Source: Erwinia sp. S63
GTDB taxonomy: Bacteria; Pseudomonadota; Gammaproteobacteria; Enterobacterales; Enterobacteriaceae
DNA: 64,000 nt
Direction of reading: 5' to 3'
Assembly (NCBI RefSeq): GCF_016625195.1
Contig: NZ_JACVUP010000014.1
Coordinates: forward strand, 1 to 64,000
Made by a program: the position numbers and the translations under genes. Below are positions 37,430 through 46,364 of the stretch, piece after piece. Numbering within the stretch: the first letter of the stretch is position 1; the number at the start of each line of letters is the position of its first letter. Below the pieces are notes generated by a model that had not been told where the DNA came from, did no database searches, and worked only from the letters and a program-made list of their open reading frames with translations.

Positions 37430-37984
37430 ATGGCTTTAACAACCTTAGACGCAAAAACCGCCCTGATTGTGATTGACCTGCAGCACGGTATTGTCCGCCT
37501 TCCTGTTGCGCCTTTGTCAGCCGATGTCGTGGTTGAGCGTTGTGCACAACTGGTTGAGGCGTTTCATGGCAAAAACCTGCCGGTGGTGAAAGTGAATGTC
37601 GCCGGTGGCGCACCAGGCCGTAACGAGCAGGCGCGCCACAGTGGCGAACTGCCAGCCGACTGGGCTGTGCTGGTGCCAGAAATGGCGCTGAAAGCCGATG
37701 AGATTGCCGTAACTAAGAAGACTTGGGGTGGTTTCCACAACACGGATTTGCATGAGCAGCTGCAGCAGCGTGGCATTACTCAGGTGGTAATCTGCGGTAT
37801 CGCTACCAGCATTGGCGTGGAATCCACCGCGCGTCAGGCCTACGAATTAGGTTACAACGTCACGCTAGCAACGGATGCGATGACTTGCCTGAACGCCGAT
37901 ACTCATCAAAACAGCGTCGAGCGCATCTTCCCGCGTCTGGGCGAAACCGGCTCAACCGCCGACGTGCTGGCTCTGCTGAAGTAA
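37430..37984 (+). CDS. Isochorismatase-family hydrolase
   Basis: A 184-residue cytoplasmic enzyme of the cysteine-hydrolase/isochorismatase fold. The general-acid Asp is in LIVIDLQHGIV (residue about 16) and the Lys in VTKKTWGGFHNTDL (about 90). Where most members have the nucleophilic Cys, this protein reads GIATSIGVESTAR, with Gly, the pattern seen in true isochorismatases such as EntB and PhzD. It could therefore hydrolyse an enol ether such as isochorismate rather than an amide; the substrate is not known. It forms an operon with the MarR gene. Confidence 0.82.
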   Translation: MALTTLDAKTALIVIDLQHGIVRLPVAPLSADVVVERCAQLVEAFHGKNLPVVKVNVAGGAPGRNEQARHSGELPADWAVLVPEMALKADEIAVTKKTWGGFHNTDLHEQLQQRGITQVVICGIATSIGVESTARQAYELGYNVTLATDAMTCLNADTHQNSVERIFPRLGETGSTADVLALLK

Positions 37985-38035
37985 AACGACTGGTCAGGCA
38001 TGCTCATGCACTGCATGCGCATTGCAAAACGGCAT

Positions 38036-38076
38036 AAAAAAAGCCCTGCAATCCGAATAAGGTTGCAGGGCTTTTT
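38036..38076. terminator. Bidirectional terminator
   Basis: AAGCCCTGCAA (38041-38051) and TTGCAGGGCTT (38063-38073) form a perfect 11-bp stem flanked by an A-run and a T-run. It serves both the isochorismatase gene and the convergent receptor gene. Confidence 0.93.
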
Positions 38077-38093
38077 GTCAGACGCGATGTCAG

Positions 38094-40217
38094 TTAATGA
38101 AACGCATAACTTACCGTCAGACCAACACTGTAGTTGCGCCCTGGCGCCGGTTCGTAATAGCGACCGTTGCTCTCATTGACGATCACTGAACCCACATAGG
38201 TGCGGTCAAACAGGTTATCCACGCGACCAAACAAGTCCAGCGTCCAGTTCTGTACCAGCCACTTGTAGCCAGAGTTCAGGCCAAACACGGTATAGGACGG
38301 TGCTTTGACATCATTTTCATCGTCAGCGGCAATGTCGCTCATGTAGCGCACATCACCGCCGGCATACCAGCCTTGATCCGGCGCATAGGCTAATCCGGCA
38401 TAGGCCATATTGCGTGCGATGCCTGGAATACGCTTGCCGTCACAGCTGTCAGTGCCGCAGGCGTTAGAACGATAGCGCGCATCCAGCAGAGTCCACGCCG
38501 CTTTGAGGTGCCAGTCATAGCCAAACTCTTGATCCACTCCCAACTCCAGTCCGCGACGACGGGTTTCACCGGCATTTTTATAGCTGGTGCGTCCCTCATA
38601 ACTGCTGTCAGAGACGATCTCGTTTTTGGTATCGGTCTGGAACACGGCGGCGGTAATTAAACCGTTACCGATACGCTTTTTAGTGCCCAGCTCAACCGTA
38701 TCGCTGGTCGCCGGCTTCAGATTGAGGTTCAGGCCAGACTGATCGGCTGAACGGTATGAAAGCTCATTCAGCGTTGGCGTTTCAAAGCCACGGCCCGCTG
38801 ACACATAAGCATTCCAGCTATTATCAATCGCATATTTCAGTGAAGCAGCTGGCAGCCAGCGGTGATAACGGCGATTACCGCTGTCATCGGGATCGGTGGA
38901 AGTGACGTAATAATCGTTAGAGTCGAAATTCACCGTGCTCAAACGCACACCGGCATCCAGTGACCACTTATCCGTGAACTGCCACGCCGTTTGCAGATAT
39001 GGATCGAGGTTCCACATCAGGTTGCGTTCATTGCGGCGCATGTCGCCCTGCACACCGTAATCCGTCACGCCGTTGCTGGTGGTGAAATTCTGATAGCCCT
39101 TACGCTTTTCGGTCATGGTTTCATAGTCGAGACCGGCGGTCAGCGTCACAGGAAGGGTGAAAACGGTATCGCGATGGGTCCAGCGCGTATCAATCCCCTG
39201 ATAGTGGCGAGCCAGCGAGATCACGCCGCCGGGATAGCCTGCTTTCAGCTGGGTCGCCATCGGAATCGATTGATACTGCGTGGTTTCACGTTCACCGGCG
39301 TACATCATTACGCTGAGATCGTCGTTCTCGCTCATCTGGCGCTGATAGTGCAGCCCAGCCTGAGTTTGGTCGACAGTTTTGCGCGCGTTATACAGCGTCA
39401 CGTTGCTGGCAACCTGACGCGGGTTATCTTTCCACTGTGCTTCGGTCAAACCGCCGGGATCCTGCGCATCCACATGCACGCTATTGAAAAGCAGCGTCAG
39501 GGTGCTGACATCATCAATGCGCACGCCGAGTTTGGCGTTACCGAGGTTTTTCTCTGCCGAGCTGTGGTCGCGATAGCCATGTGTGGTAAAGCGCGAGGCC
39601 GATACGGTGTAATTCACGTCACCGGCGTGGGTGCCATCACCGGTGGCGCCGCTGGCTTTGACGCTGTTGCGCCAGCTGCCGTAGCTGCCGTACCAGGTGC
39701 TGGCTTCCAGCGTGGTGGGTTGCTGACCGGTTTGGGTCTCGACGTTAATCACGCCGCCCGATGAGTTGCCGTACAGCGCGGAAAACGGGCCGCGCAGTAC
39801 CTCAACGTGGTCAATCGAACCAATGTCGATATTCGAGGTTTGTCCCTGGCCATCCGGCATCGTGGCGGGAATACCGTCAACATACAGGCGGATACCGCGC
39901 AGGCCGAAAGTCGAACGCGAACCAAATCCACGCACGGAAATTTGCAAATCCTGCGCATAGTTCTGGCGATTCTGAATCTGCATGCCTGGCACGCTGGCGA
40001 GATTTTCCGAGAGGTTGACGCGTGGTGCCGCATGACGCATATCGTCACCGGACACCACACTCACCGCCGCGGGCGTATCCAGCTCTGACAAACCAGTGCC
40101 CGCGGGCGCGGCACTGACGACCATGGTATTGCTGGCATTATCCGCCGCCATCAGTTGCAGGGGGAATAATGCAGGCAGCATCAGCAACGGTGCCTGTCGC
40201 AGTAAAGCAATTTTCAT
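38094..40217 (-). CDS. pqqU: TonB-dependent receptor YncD/PqqU (PQQ uptake)
   Basis: Outer-membrane TonB-dependent receptor, 707 residues. A signal peptide ends after QLMA, a TonB-box-like TMVVSAAP follows, then a plug domain (SVRGFGSRSTFGLRGIRLYVDGIPA, quoted in part) and a 22-strand barrel ending ...YAFH with terminal aromatic residue. Long stretches agree with E. coli YncD as I recall it, a protein recently identified as a PQQ receptor (PqqU). The frame is open to 40262, but ATG 40217 starts the signal peptide. It lies about 7 kb from the PQQ biosynthesis operon. Confidence 0.9.
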   Translation of the reverse strand: MKIALLRQAPLLMLPALFPLQLMAADNASNTMVVSAAPAGTGLSELDTPAAVSVVSGDDMRHAAPRVNLSENLASVPGMQIQNRQNYAQDLQISVRGFGSRSTFGLRGIRLYVDGIPATMPDGQGQTSNIDIGSIDHVEVLRGPFSALYGNSSGGVINVETQTGQQPTTLEASTWYGSYGSWRNSVKASGATGDGTHAGDVNYTVSASRFTTHGYRDHSSAEKNLGNAKLGVRIDDVSTLTLLFNSVHVDAQDPGGLTEAQWKDNPRQVASNVTLYNARKTVDQTQAGLHYQRQMSENDDLSVMMYAGERETTQYQSIPMATQLKAGYPGGVISLARHYQGIDTRWTHRDTVFTLPVTLTAGLDYETMTEKRKGYQNFTTSNGVTDYGVQGDMRRNERNLMWNLDPYLQTAWQFTDKWSLDAGVRLSTVNFDSNDYYVTSTDPDDSGNRRYHRWLPAASLKYAIDNSWNAYVSAGRGFETPTLNELSYRSADQSGLNLNLKPATSDTVELGTKKRIGNGLITAAVFQTDTKNEIVSDSSYEGRTSYKNAGETRRRGLELGVDQEFGYDWHLKAAWTLLDARYRSNACGTDSCDGKRIPGIARNMAYAGLAYAPDQGWYAGGDVRYMSDIAADDENDVKAPSYTVFGLNSGYKWLVQNWTLDLFGRVDNLFDRTYVGSVIVNESNGRYYEPAPGRNYSVGLTVSYAFH

Positions 40218-40571
40218 TATGAAAGACCGTATAGAAGGCGTGGAATGAACCAGACGGAACATTTATCGCGCATAGATTAATTCTTTTTTGGTGTTAAAGG
40301 ATATTATATTTCGGCGAATTAATTAAATAAATGTCGAGGCGAGTTGAATACCCTCAGCGCTGATGGGAGTTTGTGTGACTTATTGTCTCGATGCTGCGGG
40401 TAAAATCATTCGAGTGGCTAATAACCTTATAAACCGCGCAGTATGATAACCCTGGCGGTAAAAACTCACTGCCTGGTTCACATGAAAACTTTTAAAGCTG
40501 TGTGCAGAATATGTCTATTTTCCCGGCAATCGAAACGTCGTTATCAAAGCATAAGGCATGCTCGCTCAGCG
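40218..40571. other. Non-coding gap upstream of pqqU
   Basis: A 354-bp stretch, visibly AT-rich, between the small AriR-like gene and pqqU, both on the minus strand. It must hold the pqqU promoter. I see no convincing open frame, hairpin terminator or known operator in it. Confidence 0.6.
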
Positions 40572-40811
40572 TTAACAGGCGAGTAATTTCCTGAATATAT
40601 TGGCATAATGCTGTTTTGCTGATGCGTCTTCACAGACGTCGAGTTGTTTTAACAATTCAAAGCAAAGTGTTTTTCTGCTCAAGGTTTTACCTGCGCTTAA
40701 AATTTCGGCCACGAGTTTTCCCAGCACTTCCTCTTCCGACATTTCTGCACGATTTCCGGCCTGATGCTCGGAAATCGTCTTTTGTGGATCGGCTGCATTA
40801 TTGGTGCACAT
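40572..40811 (-). CDS. Small YmgB/AriR-family protein
   Basis: A 79-residue protein whose second half (EEEVLGKLVAEILSAGKTLS onward to the C-terminus) matches the pattern of the YmgB/AriR/YcgZ connector family: an EEE-LG helix, the phrase G-TLSRKTLCFELLKQLD, then a final helix. In E. coli these small dimeric helical proteins link stress and biofilm signalling. The N-terminal 25 residues are polar and variable. The ATG follows AGGGAAATTAAT. It lies alone in AT-rich DNA. Assignment rests on pattern, not alignment. Confidence 0.65.
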   Translation of the reverse strand: MCTNNAADPQKTISEHQAGNRAEMSEEEVLGKLVAEILSAGKTLSRKTLCFELLKQLDVCEDASAKQHYANIFRKLLAC

Positions 40812-40930
40812 ATTAATTTCCCTAAGGCTAATCGCGTGAGTCAGAAATCATTGGGCTGGGCATATTTTGCCGTTTTGGTTCGCTTTAGCCTGTTTGACAA
40901 GTGTCAGTCAGTGGTGGATAACTCGATTTA

Positions 40931-40954
40931 ATTAGGAAATGCATATTTCCTAAT
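40931..40954. promoter_or_regulatory. Perfect 24-bp palindrome
   Basis: ATTAGGAAAT (40931-40940) and ATTTCCTAAT (40945-40954) are exact inverted arms around GCAT. It lies 12 bases beyond the stop of the TetR-type gene and 120 bases upstream of the AriR-like gene. It could be a terminator for the former or an operator for the latter. Confidence 0.55.
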
Positions 40955-40966
40955 AGGGCAAATGAA

Positions 40967-41584
40967 TTAGTCCAAAACCTTCATGACCATACTAATGGTT
41001 TTTTTCCCGTTAGTCACATCTTGTACTTTACCCACCACGCGCATGCCAAATGCCACGCACAAAAGTAAACCCGCTGCTGTTTCAGCCTCGATGTGAGATG
41101 AAATAGAGCCATCCTTCTGACCTTCCACGATAAGCGAAACGAGAAAATTTTGGTTGCGCATCACGGCCTGCCGAACAAGTTCGGAGAGTTCTTCATCCAG
41201 CGTCTGAAGTTCAACGGTACTTCCGACCACCAGGCATCCTCGGCGGCCTTCAATTTCAACGGCGGAATCCAGATAAAACTGGAGCAACTCCTCAATGCGC
41301 GATCTGCCATCAGGAAAAGCGTGCAGGCGTTGACGCAAGTCAGCATTGCGTATGGCAATGTAGCGTTCAAAAACGCGCAAAAACAGCGTGCGTTTATCGA
41401 TGAAAGCTTTGTAGATGCTCCCCGCAGTTAGCCCCATGGCTTCGCCAAGGTCAGCGATAGAGGAGGCGTGGTAACCTTTTTTCCGGAAGACAATCATAGC
41501 CTTATCGAGCACTTCATCCATGACAAAGACTCTCGGCCTGCCGCGCTCGCGTGTCAGTTTTGTGGTTTGATTTTCTGATGCCAT
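40967..41584 (-). CDS. TetR-family regulator
   Basis: A 205-residue repressor-type protein. The N-terminal HTH domain includes ALDKAM-like lead-in VLDKAMIVFRKKGYHASSIA and LGEAMGLTAGSIYKAFIDKR (about residues 17-60), with the classic SIYKAF-DKR ending. The C-terminal ligand domain is of the common TetR_C type. The frame is open to 41800, but the ATG at 41584 gives a normal N-terminus. It is divergent from the oxidoreductase gene at 41758, which it probably controls. The ligand is unknown. Confidence 0.85.
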   Translation of the reverse strand: MASENQTTKLTRERGRPRVFVMDEVLDKAMIVFRKKGYHASSIADLGEAMGLTAGSIYKAFIDKRTLFLRVFERYIAIRNADLRQRLHAFPDGRSRIEELLQFYLDSAVEIEGRRGCLVVGSTVELQTLDEELSELVRQAVMRNQNFLVSLIVEGQKDGSISSHIEAETAAGLLLCVAFGMRVVGKVQDVTNGKKTISMVMKVLD

Positions 41585-41757
41585 CGATAATGATTTGTGT
41601 AGTGAATATTTCCAATTGATTATAGGTGAACGGAATAAAATAATCGAATCGCGTTTATATAAGGTGAATTCGATTTTCCCCGCACCTCTCGCCTGGCTGT
41701 CAGCACGATTTTCTGTCAGTCTGGCGGTTTTGTCTGCAAGCACAAAAGGGAGTGAAA

Positions 41758-42621
41758 ATGAGTCAGCAACCGGTTGTCGCGGTATTAGGTTTAGGCGCAA
41801 TGGGGCACGCTTTTGCCGCCAACTTACTGAAAAAAGGATTCGTGGTGCGTGGCTGGAATCGCACGCGTGCGAAAGGTGAAGACCTGCTGGATGCTGGTTT
41901 GCAGCTTAGCGACAGCGCGGCACAGGCGGTGGAAGGCGCAGATGTGGTGATCGCCATGCTGTCTGACGGCGACACCACGCGCCAGACCCTGACCGAAGCG
42001 AGCAGCGCACTGAAGCAGGGCGCGACCGTCTGCCAGATGGGCACCATTGGTGTGGAGGCGACTGATGCACTGATTGCCGAATTGCAGCACGCACGTCCGG
42101 ATGTGCTTTTTATCGATGCCCCGGTATCCGGCACCAAAGCGCCTGCCGAAAACGCTCAAATCCTGGTGATGGCCAGCGGCGATCAAAGCAAAGCGCAGGC
42201 CGCAGAGCAGGTGTTTGCCGCGATTGGTAAAGGCACCCAGTGGCTGGGTGAAGCGGGTGCCAGTTCACGTATGAAACTGGTGGTGAACAGCTGGCTGATT
42301 GGGCTGATGCAAAGTCTGGCGGAGAGTACACGCCTGGCGGAGCAGTTTGGTTTCAGCACCGACGATCTGTGGAAAGTGCTGGATGGCGGTCCACTGGCGG
42401 CACCGTACGCCAAAATGAAACTCGGGATGATAGCCAGCGGTGATTACACCCCGCAGATGCATCTGGTGTGGGCCTTGAAAGATGCCAGACTGGCGCTGGA
42501 AGCCGCAGGAGATAGCAAGCTGCCCGCGCTGGAGAATATCGTTGACGTCTGGCAGCAAGCGGTCGATGCCGGTTACGGCGAGCAGGACCTGGCGGCGGTC
42601 TACCAGTACCTGAAACGCTAA
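41758..42621 (+). CDS. Beta-hydroxyacid dehydrogenase-family NAD(P) oxidoreductase
   Basis: A 287-residue enzyme of the 3-hydroxyisobutyrate/6-phosphogluconate dehydrogenase superfamily. The Rossmann motif VAVLGLGAMGHAFAANLLKKG is at residues about 7-27 (quoted as landmark), DAPVSGTKAPAE is the substrate-binding motif, and the catalytic Lys is in SSRMKLVVNSWLIGLM. The ATG at 41758 is two codons after an alternative GTG. Its stop is followed directly by the ATG of an AraC-type regulator. Substrate could be a small 3-hydroxyacid or a ketone/imine; it cannot be chosen from sequence. Confidence 0.85.
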   Translation: MSQQPVVAVLGLGAMGHAFAANLLKKGFVVRGWNRTRAKGEDLLDAGLQLSDSAAQAVEGADVVIAMLSDGDTTRQTLTEASSALKQGATVCQMGTIGVEATDALIAELQHARPDVLFIDAPVSGTKAPAENAQILVMASGDQSKAQAAEQVFAAIGKGTQWLGEAGASSRMKLVVNSWLIGLMQSLAESTRLAEQFGFSTDDLWKVLDGGPLAAPYAKMKLGMIASGDYTPQMHLVWALKDARLALEAAGDSKLPALENIVDVWQQAVDAGYGEQDLAAVYQYLKR

Positions 42622-43404
42622 ATGAGTCAGCGGCTCAACTTCGATTTCAGCTTTCGTCCGTTGGTGCCTTATGCGCACGATTATGTGCACGGTGATGCTG
42701 AGTCATGGCATCACCACGATTGTGCGCAGCTGATCCATACCTTAAGCGGCGTAGTGAAAGTCGAAACCCGACAGGGCAGCTGGATTGTGCCGCCAAGTCG
42801 TGGCGTGTGGTTACCTGCGGGCACAGAGCATGCGCTGCATATTGTGGGGTCGGTGGCGGCCCGCACGCTGTTTGTCGATCCGCTGGCGCGGGCGGATTTG
42901 CCTGCCAGCTGTCAGGTGGTACAGATTTCCCCGCTGCTGCGTGAGCTGATCGTCAGTGCTCTGGCATTGCCGGATCAATACGCTTCTGGCAGTCGTGCAG
43001 AACGCATCTACGAATTGATCCTCGATGAAATCCGCGTAATGGATGTGCTGCCCTTCGGACTGCCGTGGCCGGAGAGTGAAAGGATGCGAGCACTGTGCCA
43101 GCAAATTCATCAGCAACCGGGCGAGAGCTGGACACTCGCGAGAGCGGCCAGCGAACTCTGTGTCGCTGAACGCACGCTGGCGCGGCATTTTAACCGCGAA
43201 ACCGGCTTGCAGTTCAGCGACTGGGTGCGCCGCGCACGCCTCAGCGTGGCGTTGGCACGGCTGGCGCAGGGCGAAACGGTGTTAACGGTGGCGCTCGAAC
43301 TCGGTTATGACAGCCCGAGCGCCTTCAGTGCGATGTTCCGCCGCGTGCTCGGCGTTACGCCGGCGAACTACTTTCCTGCGGCAGAAAAGCGTGGGCTGCG
43401 TTAA
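42622..43404 (+). CDS. AraC-family regulator with cupin domain
   Basis: A 260-residue regulator with an N-terminal cupin (HHHDCAQLIHTLSGVVKVET, about residues 30-49, then WLPAGTEHAL) and a C-terminal double HTH (ASELCVAERTLARHFNRETG and ALELGYDSPSAFSAMFRRVLG). The style resembles NimR-type proteins. It begins on the base after the oxidoreductase stop (TAAATG), so the two are coupled. Its last 50 bases overlap the convergent leuA end. Target and ligand are unknown; the preceding gene is the first candidate. Confidence 0.82.
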   Translation: MSQRLNFDFSFRPLVPYAHDYVHGDAESWHHHDCAQLIHTLSGVVKVETRQGSWIVPPSRGVWLPAGTEHALHIVGSVAARTLFVDPLARADLPASCQVVQISPLLRELIVSALALPDQYASGSRAERIYELILDEIRVMDVLPFGLPWPESERMRALCQQIHQQPGESWTLARAASELCVAERTLARHFNRETGLQFSDWVRRARLSVALARLAQGETVLTVALELGYDSPSAFSAMFRRVLGVTPANYFPAAEKRGLR

Positions 43405-45040
43405 GCAAAGCCTGTAACGAGGCGCGTGCCACATCATTGTCGATGCCGACACCCCAGGCACGTTCACCGCGCGCATTGAGACAGCTGATGTAAGTGACGG
43501 AGCGGCTGTCACTGCGTTTACCCAGTGTATGCTCGTGGTAATCCTCGATGCTAATCGCCAAATTATAGCGCTGACGCAGTGCCGCGACCGCCGCCGACAG
43601 CAGTCCGTTGCCTTTACCTTCCAGCGACAGCGTTTGTCCGCGATCCTGCACCCGCGCTTTAAACCGCGTTTCCCCTTTTTCATCACTGTGGCTTTCCGCT
43701 TCCAGCAAACGCCGCGCAGGCTGTGTTAAGCCGTAATGCTGACAGAACAGCTGCCATAACGCGTGGTGGGTCATCTCCTGGCCGTGAGCATCGGTTTGCT
43801 GCTGCACAATGCGGCTGAAATCCTGCTGCAATCCGCGCGGTAACTGCAGGCCATGGTTTTGCTCCAGCAGCCAGGCGGCACCGCCTTTACCGGACTGACT
43901 GTTGACGCGAATCACCGCTTCGTAGCTGCAACCGATATCGATCGGATCAAGTGGCAGATACGGCATTTGCCAGATCGCTTCCTGACGCTCATTGCGTTCG
44001 GCAAAGCCTTTGCGAATCGCATCCTGATGCGAACCCGAAAACGCGGTAAACACCAGCTCACCTGCGTACGGATGGCGCGGATGTACCGGCAACTGGTTGC
44101 AGCGTGTCACCACTTCCAGCACCTGCTGGATATCGCTGAAATCGAGTTCCGGCGCTACGCCCTGAGTATACAAATTCAGCGCCAGCGTCACGATATCGAC
44201 ATTGCCAGTGCGCTCACCATTACCGAACAAGCAGCCTTCAACGCGATCGGCTCCGGCCAGTATCGCCAGTTCGGCGCAGGCCACGCCGGTGCCGCGATCG
44301 TTATGCGGATGTACGCAAATCGCCACCTGCGATCGCTGGCTAAAGTGGCGGCAGAAATACTCGATCTGATCCGCATACACGTTCGGAGTATTCACTTCCA
44401 CCGTGGCGGGCAGGTTAATAATCATCGGGCGTTCAGGCCCCGGCTGCCAGATCGCTGCGACTGCTTCACAAATCTCCAGCGCGAATTCTGGTTCGGTAAA
44501 GCAGAACGTTTCAGGTGAATACTGGAAGGTCCATGCGGTGTCGTTTTGTGCTTCACATTGGGCGCGGATTTGCCGTGCCCCGGCGCAGGCCAGCTCAATG
44601 ATTTCCGTCTTACTTTGACGGAACACGCGCTCGCGGAACAACGGCGCAGTGGCGTTGTACATGTGAATAATCGCCTGCGGTGCACCACGCAACGCTTCAA
44701 AGGTACGCTCGATCAGGTCGCTGCGCGCTTGCGTCAGCACCTGAATCGCCACGCCCTGTGGAATATGATGCTGCTCAATCAGCAGGCGTACAAAGTCGAA
44801 ATCAGTTTGTGAGGCGGCAGGAAACGCCACTTCAATCTCTTTGAAGCCGCAGCGCAGTAACAGCTGCCAAAACTCCAGCTTGCGGGCGCTGTCCATGGGT
44901 GTAGCCAGCGCCTGATTGCCGTCACGCAGATCGGTGGACAGCCAGCGCGGTGCCTGAGTGAGCTGGCGCGAAGGCCACTGACGATCGGGTAAATCAATCA
45001 CCGGGTAGGGACGGTATTTTTCTGCAGGGTGTTTCAGCAT
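43355..45040 (-). CDS. leuA: 2-isopropylmalate synthase, long form
   Basis: Condenses acetyl-CoA with 2-ketoisovalerate, the committed step of leucine synthesis. A TIM-barrel domain carries the metal-binding STDLRDGNQAL (about residue 34) and HPHNDRGTGVACAEL (about 240), and a C-terminal LeuA dimer/regulatory domain runs from about 440 to 555. At 561 residues it belongs to the longer type found in Pseudomonas and others, not to the roughly 523-residue LeuA of the enterobacterial leuABCD operon. It stands alone, so it is probably a second isozyme. ATG after AAGGAGAACCTC. Confidence 0.9.
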   Translation of the reverse strand: MLKHPAEKYRPYPVIDLPDRQWPSRQLTQAPRWLSTDLRDGNQALATPMDSARKLEFWQLLLRCGFKEIEVAFPAASQTDFDFVRLLIEQHHIPQGVAIQVLTQARSDLIERTFEALRGAPQAIIHMYNATAPLFRERVFRQSKTEIIELACAGARQIRAQCEAQNDTAWTFQYSPETFCFTEPEFALEICEAVAAIWQPGPERPMIINLPATVEVNTPNVYADQIEYFCRHFSQRSQVAICVHPHNDRGTGVACAELAILAGADRVEGCLFGNGERTGNVDIVTLALNLYTQGVAPELDFSDIQQVLEVVTRCNQLPVHPRHPYAGELVFTAFSGSHQDAIRKGFAERNERQEAIWQMPYLPLDPIDIGCSYEAVIRVNSQSGKGGAAWLLEQNHGLQLPRGLQQDFSRIVQQQTDAHGQEMTHHALWQLFCQHYGLTQPARRLLEAESHSDEKGETRFKARVQDRGQTLSLEGKGNGLLSAAVAALRQRYNLAISIEDYHEHTLGKRSDSRSVTYISCLNARGERAWGVGIDNDVARASLQALLNAAHAFLPQESSSPA

Positions 45041-45352
45041 GAGGTTCTCCTTATGGGTCTGTACTCAGTCTGGACCACATCGCCGCACGCTGCTCACGCA
45101 TAACTGACAAGCCATATTGCGTAACTGACATTTCGTTGCGAAGTTGCCGCAACAACCGGTCGCCACATTCGGTAAACCCTCTCTCACTCAACCGTTCACA
45201 ACTCACGTAAGGAAATGTGGAGGGTGATGAGAAACGATGGCCAAAAGCGTTGTACTGCTTATGCGCAGGATGATTTTCCTCAGACGAAATCGGCATCTGG
45301 GCTTTTAGCACAACAGGGTAGTCTGGGGTTTTGCGCCATAAGAGAAAATAGA
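45041..45352. promoter_or_regulatory. leuA upstream region with spaced direct repeats
   Basis: A 312-bp non-coding gap between leuA and the divergent binding-protein gene. GCATAACTGACA (45098-45109) and GCGTAACTGACA (45119-45130) are direct repeats with a period of 21 bp, two helical turns, suited to an AraC- or LysR-type regulator. I see no leader peptide or attenuator of the leuABCD type. Nothing else stands out in the gap. Confidence 0.5.
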
Positions 45353-46285
45353 ATGAAAAGAACAGCTTTAGCCCTGTTTGTGATGCTTGCCAGTGGAACC
45401 GTTGCGGCGGAAACCGTCACGCTGCGCATTGCCGATCAGAAAGGCAATATGCACGCAGAAATGGAAGCGGCGCAGCAGTTAAATAATCTGAACTACAAAA
45501 TTGAATGGGCGGAGTTTCCGGCGGCGGCACCGCTGGCGGAAGCGCTGAATGCGGGAGCCGTCGATGCGGGGATTATCGGTGACGCGCCGCTGCTGTTCTC
45601 ACTGGCGGCCGGATCACAGGTGAAAGCGGTGGCAGTGAGCAAATCCGTACCCGCAGGTTTAGCGGTGTTGGTGAGCCCGGATTCAGCGATCAAAACTGTG
45701 GCCGATCTGAAAGGCAAAAATATTGCCACCGGGCGCGGCTCAATTGGTCATTTTGAAGCGTTGAAAGCACTGGAAAAGGCCGGTTTAACCGATAAAGACG
45801 TCAACTTTCGTTTCCTGACGCCCGCCGATGCGCGCATCGCATTAGCCAACGGTTCAGTGGATGCCTGGTCTACCTGGGATCCTTATACCGCGCTAGCGGA
45901 AGTCACCCATACTGGACGTGTGCTGATCAATGGCGTTGGCCTCTCCAGCGGCAACAGTTTCCTCGCGGCGACCGATGCGGCCCTTAAAGGTGATGCCAAA
46001 CGCGCGGCGCTGCAGGATTATGTGAATCGTCTGGCGGCGGCAGATCGCTGGGCCAACAGTCATGTCGATAAGTACTCCACAACGCTGGCGAAAATCATCG
46101 GCTTCCCGAAAGAAGCTGCGGCGAAGTCCTTTGCACGCCGCCAGTCGCATTGGCAAGCCATTGATGACGCCACCATTGCGCAGCAGCAGGACACCGCCGA
46201 TTTTTATCAAAAATATGGCCTGATTAAGCAGCATCTCGACGTCAAACCCACCTTTTATCATGGCTTAAAGGTTGCACAGAACTAA
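45353..46285 (+). CDS. ABC-type aliphatic sulfonate/taurine binding protein
   Basis: A 310-residue periplasmic binding protein of the SsuA/TauA (NMT1-like) family. A signal peptide ends at TVAA before ETVTLRIADQKGN; then come EALNAGAVDAGIIGDAPLLF, DLKGKNIATGRGSIGHFEAL and NGSVDAWSTWDPYTALAE, all typical of the family. The frame is open from 45215, but the ATG at 45353 begins the signal peptide. No permease or ATPase gene is nearby, so it must work with components encoded elsewhere. The sulfonate ligand is inferred from family. Confidence 0.82.
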   Translation: MKRTALALFVMLASGTVAAETVTLRIADQKGNMHAEMEAAQQLNNLNYKIEWAEFPAAAPLAEALNAGAVDAGIIGDAPLLFSLAAGSQVKAVAVSKSVPAGLAVLVSPDSAIKTVADLKGKNIATGRGSIGHFEALKALEKAGLTDKDVNFRFLTPADARIALANGSVDAWSTWDPYTALAEVTHTGRVLINGVGLSSGNSFLAATDAALKGDAKRAALQDYVNRLAAADRWANSHVDKYSTTLAKIIGFPKEAAAKSFARRQSHWQAIDDATIAQQQDTADFYQKYGLIKQHLDVKPTFYHGLKVAQN

Positions 46286-46364
46286 CGCTTTGTGCCCCTT
46301 TGTTTGGCGAATCAGCAGGGCGCGAGTAGCATAGCGCCTATGTTGTCTCGCTGTGTGACCCCCT

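Noticed and set aside
38991..39764. 257-codon plus-strand frame inside the TonB receptor gene
   Set aside because: It is antisense to a receptor with recognisable plug and barrel sequence; it has no motif and no operon context.
43355..45352. Classical leu operon attenuator
   Set aside because: No leader peptide with leucine codons and no terminator/antiterminator pair was found upstream of leuA.
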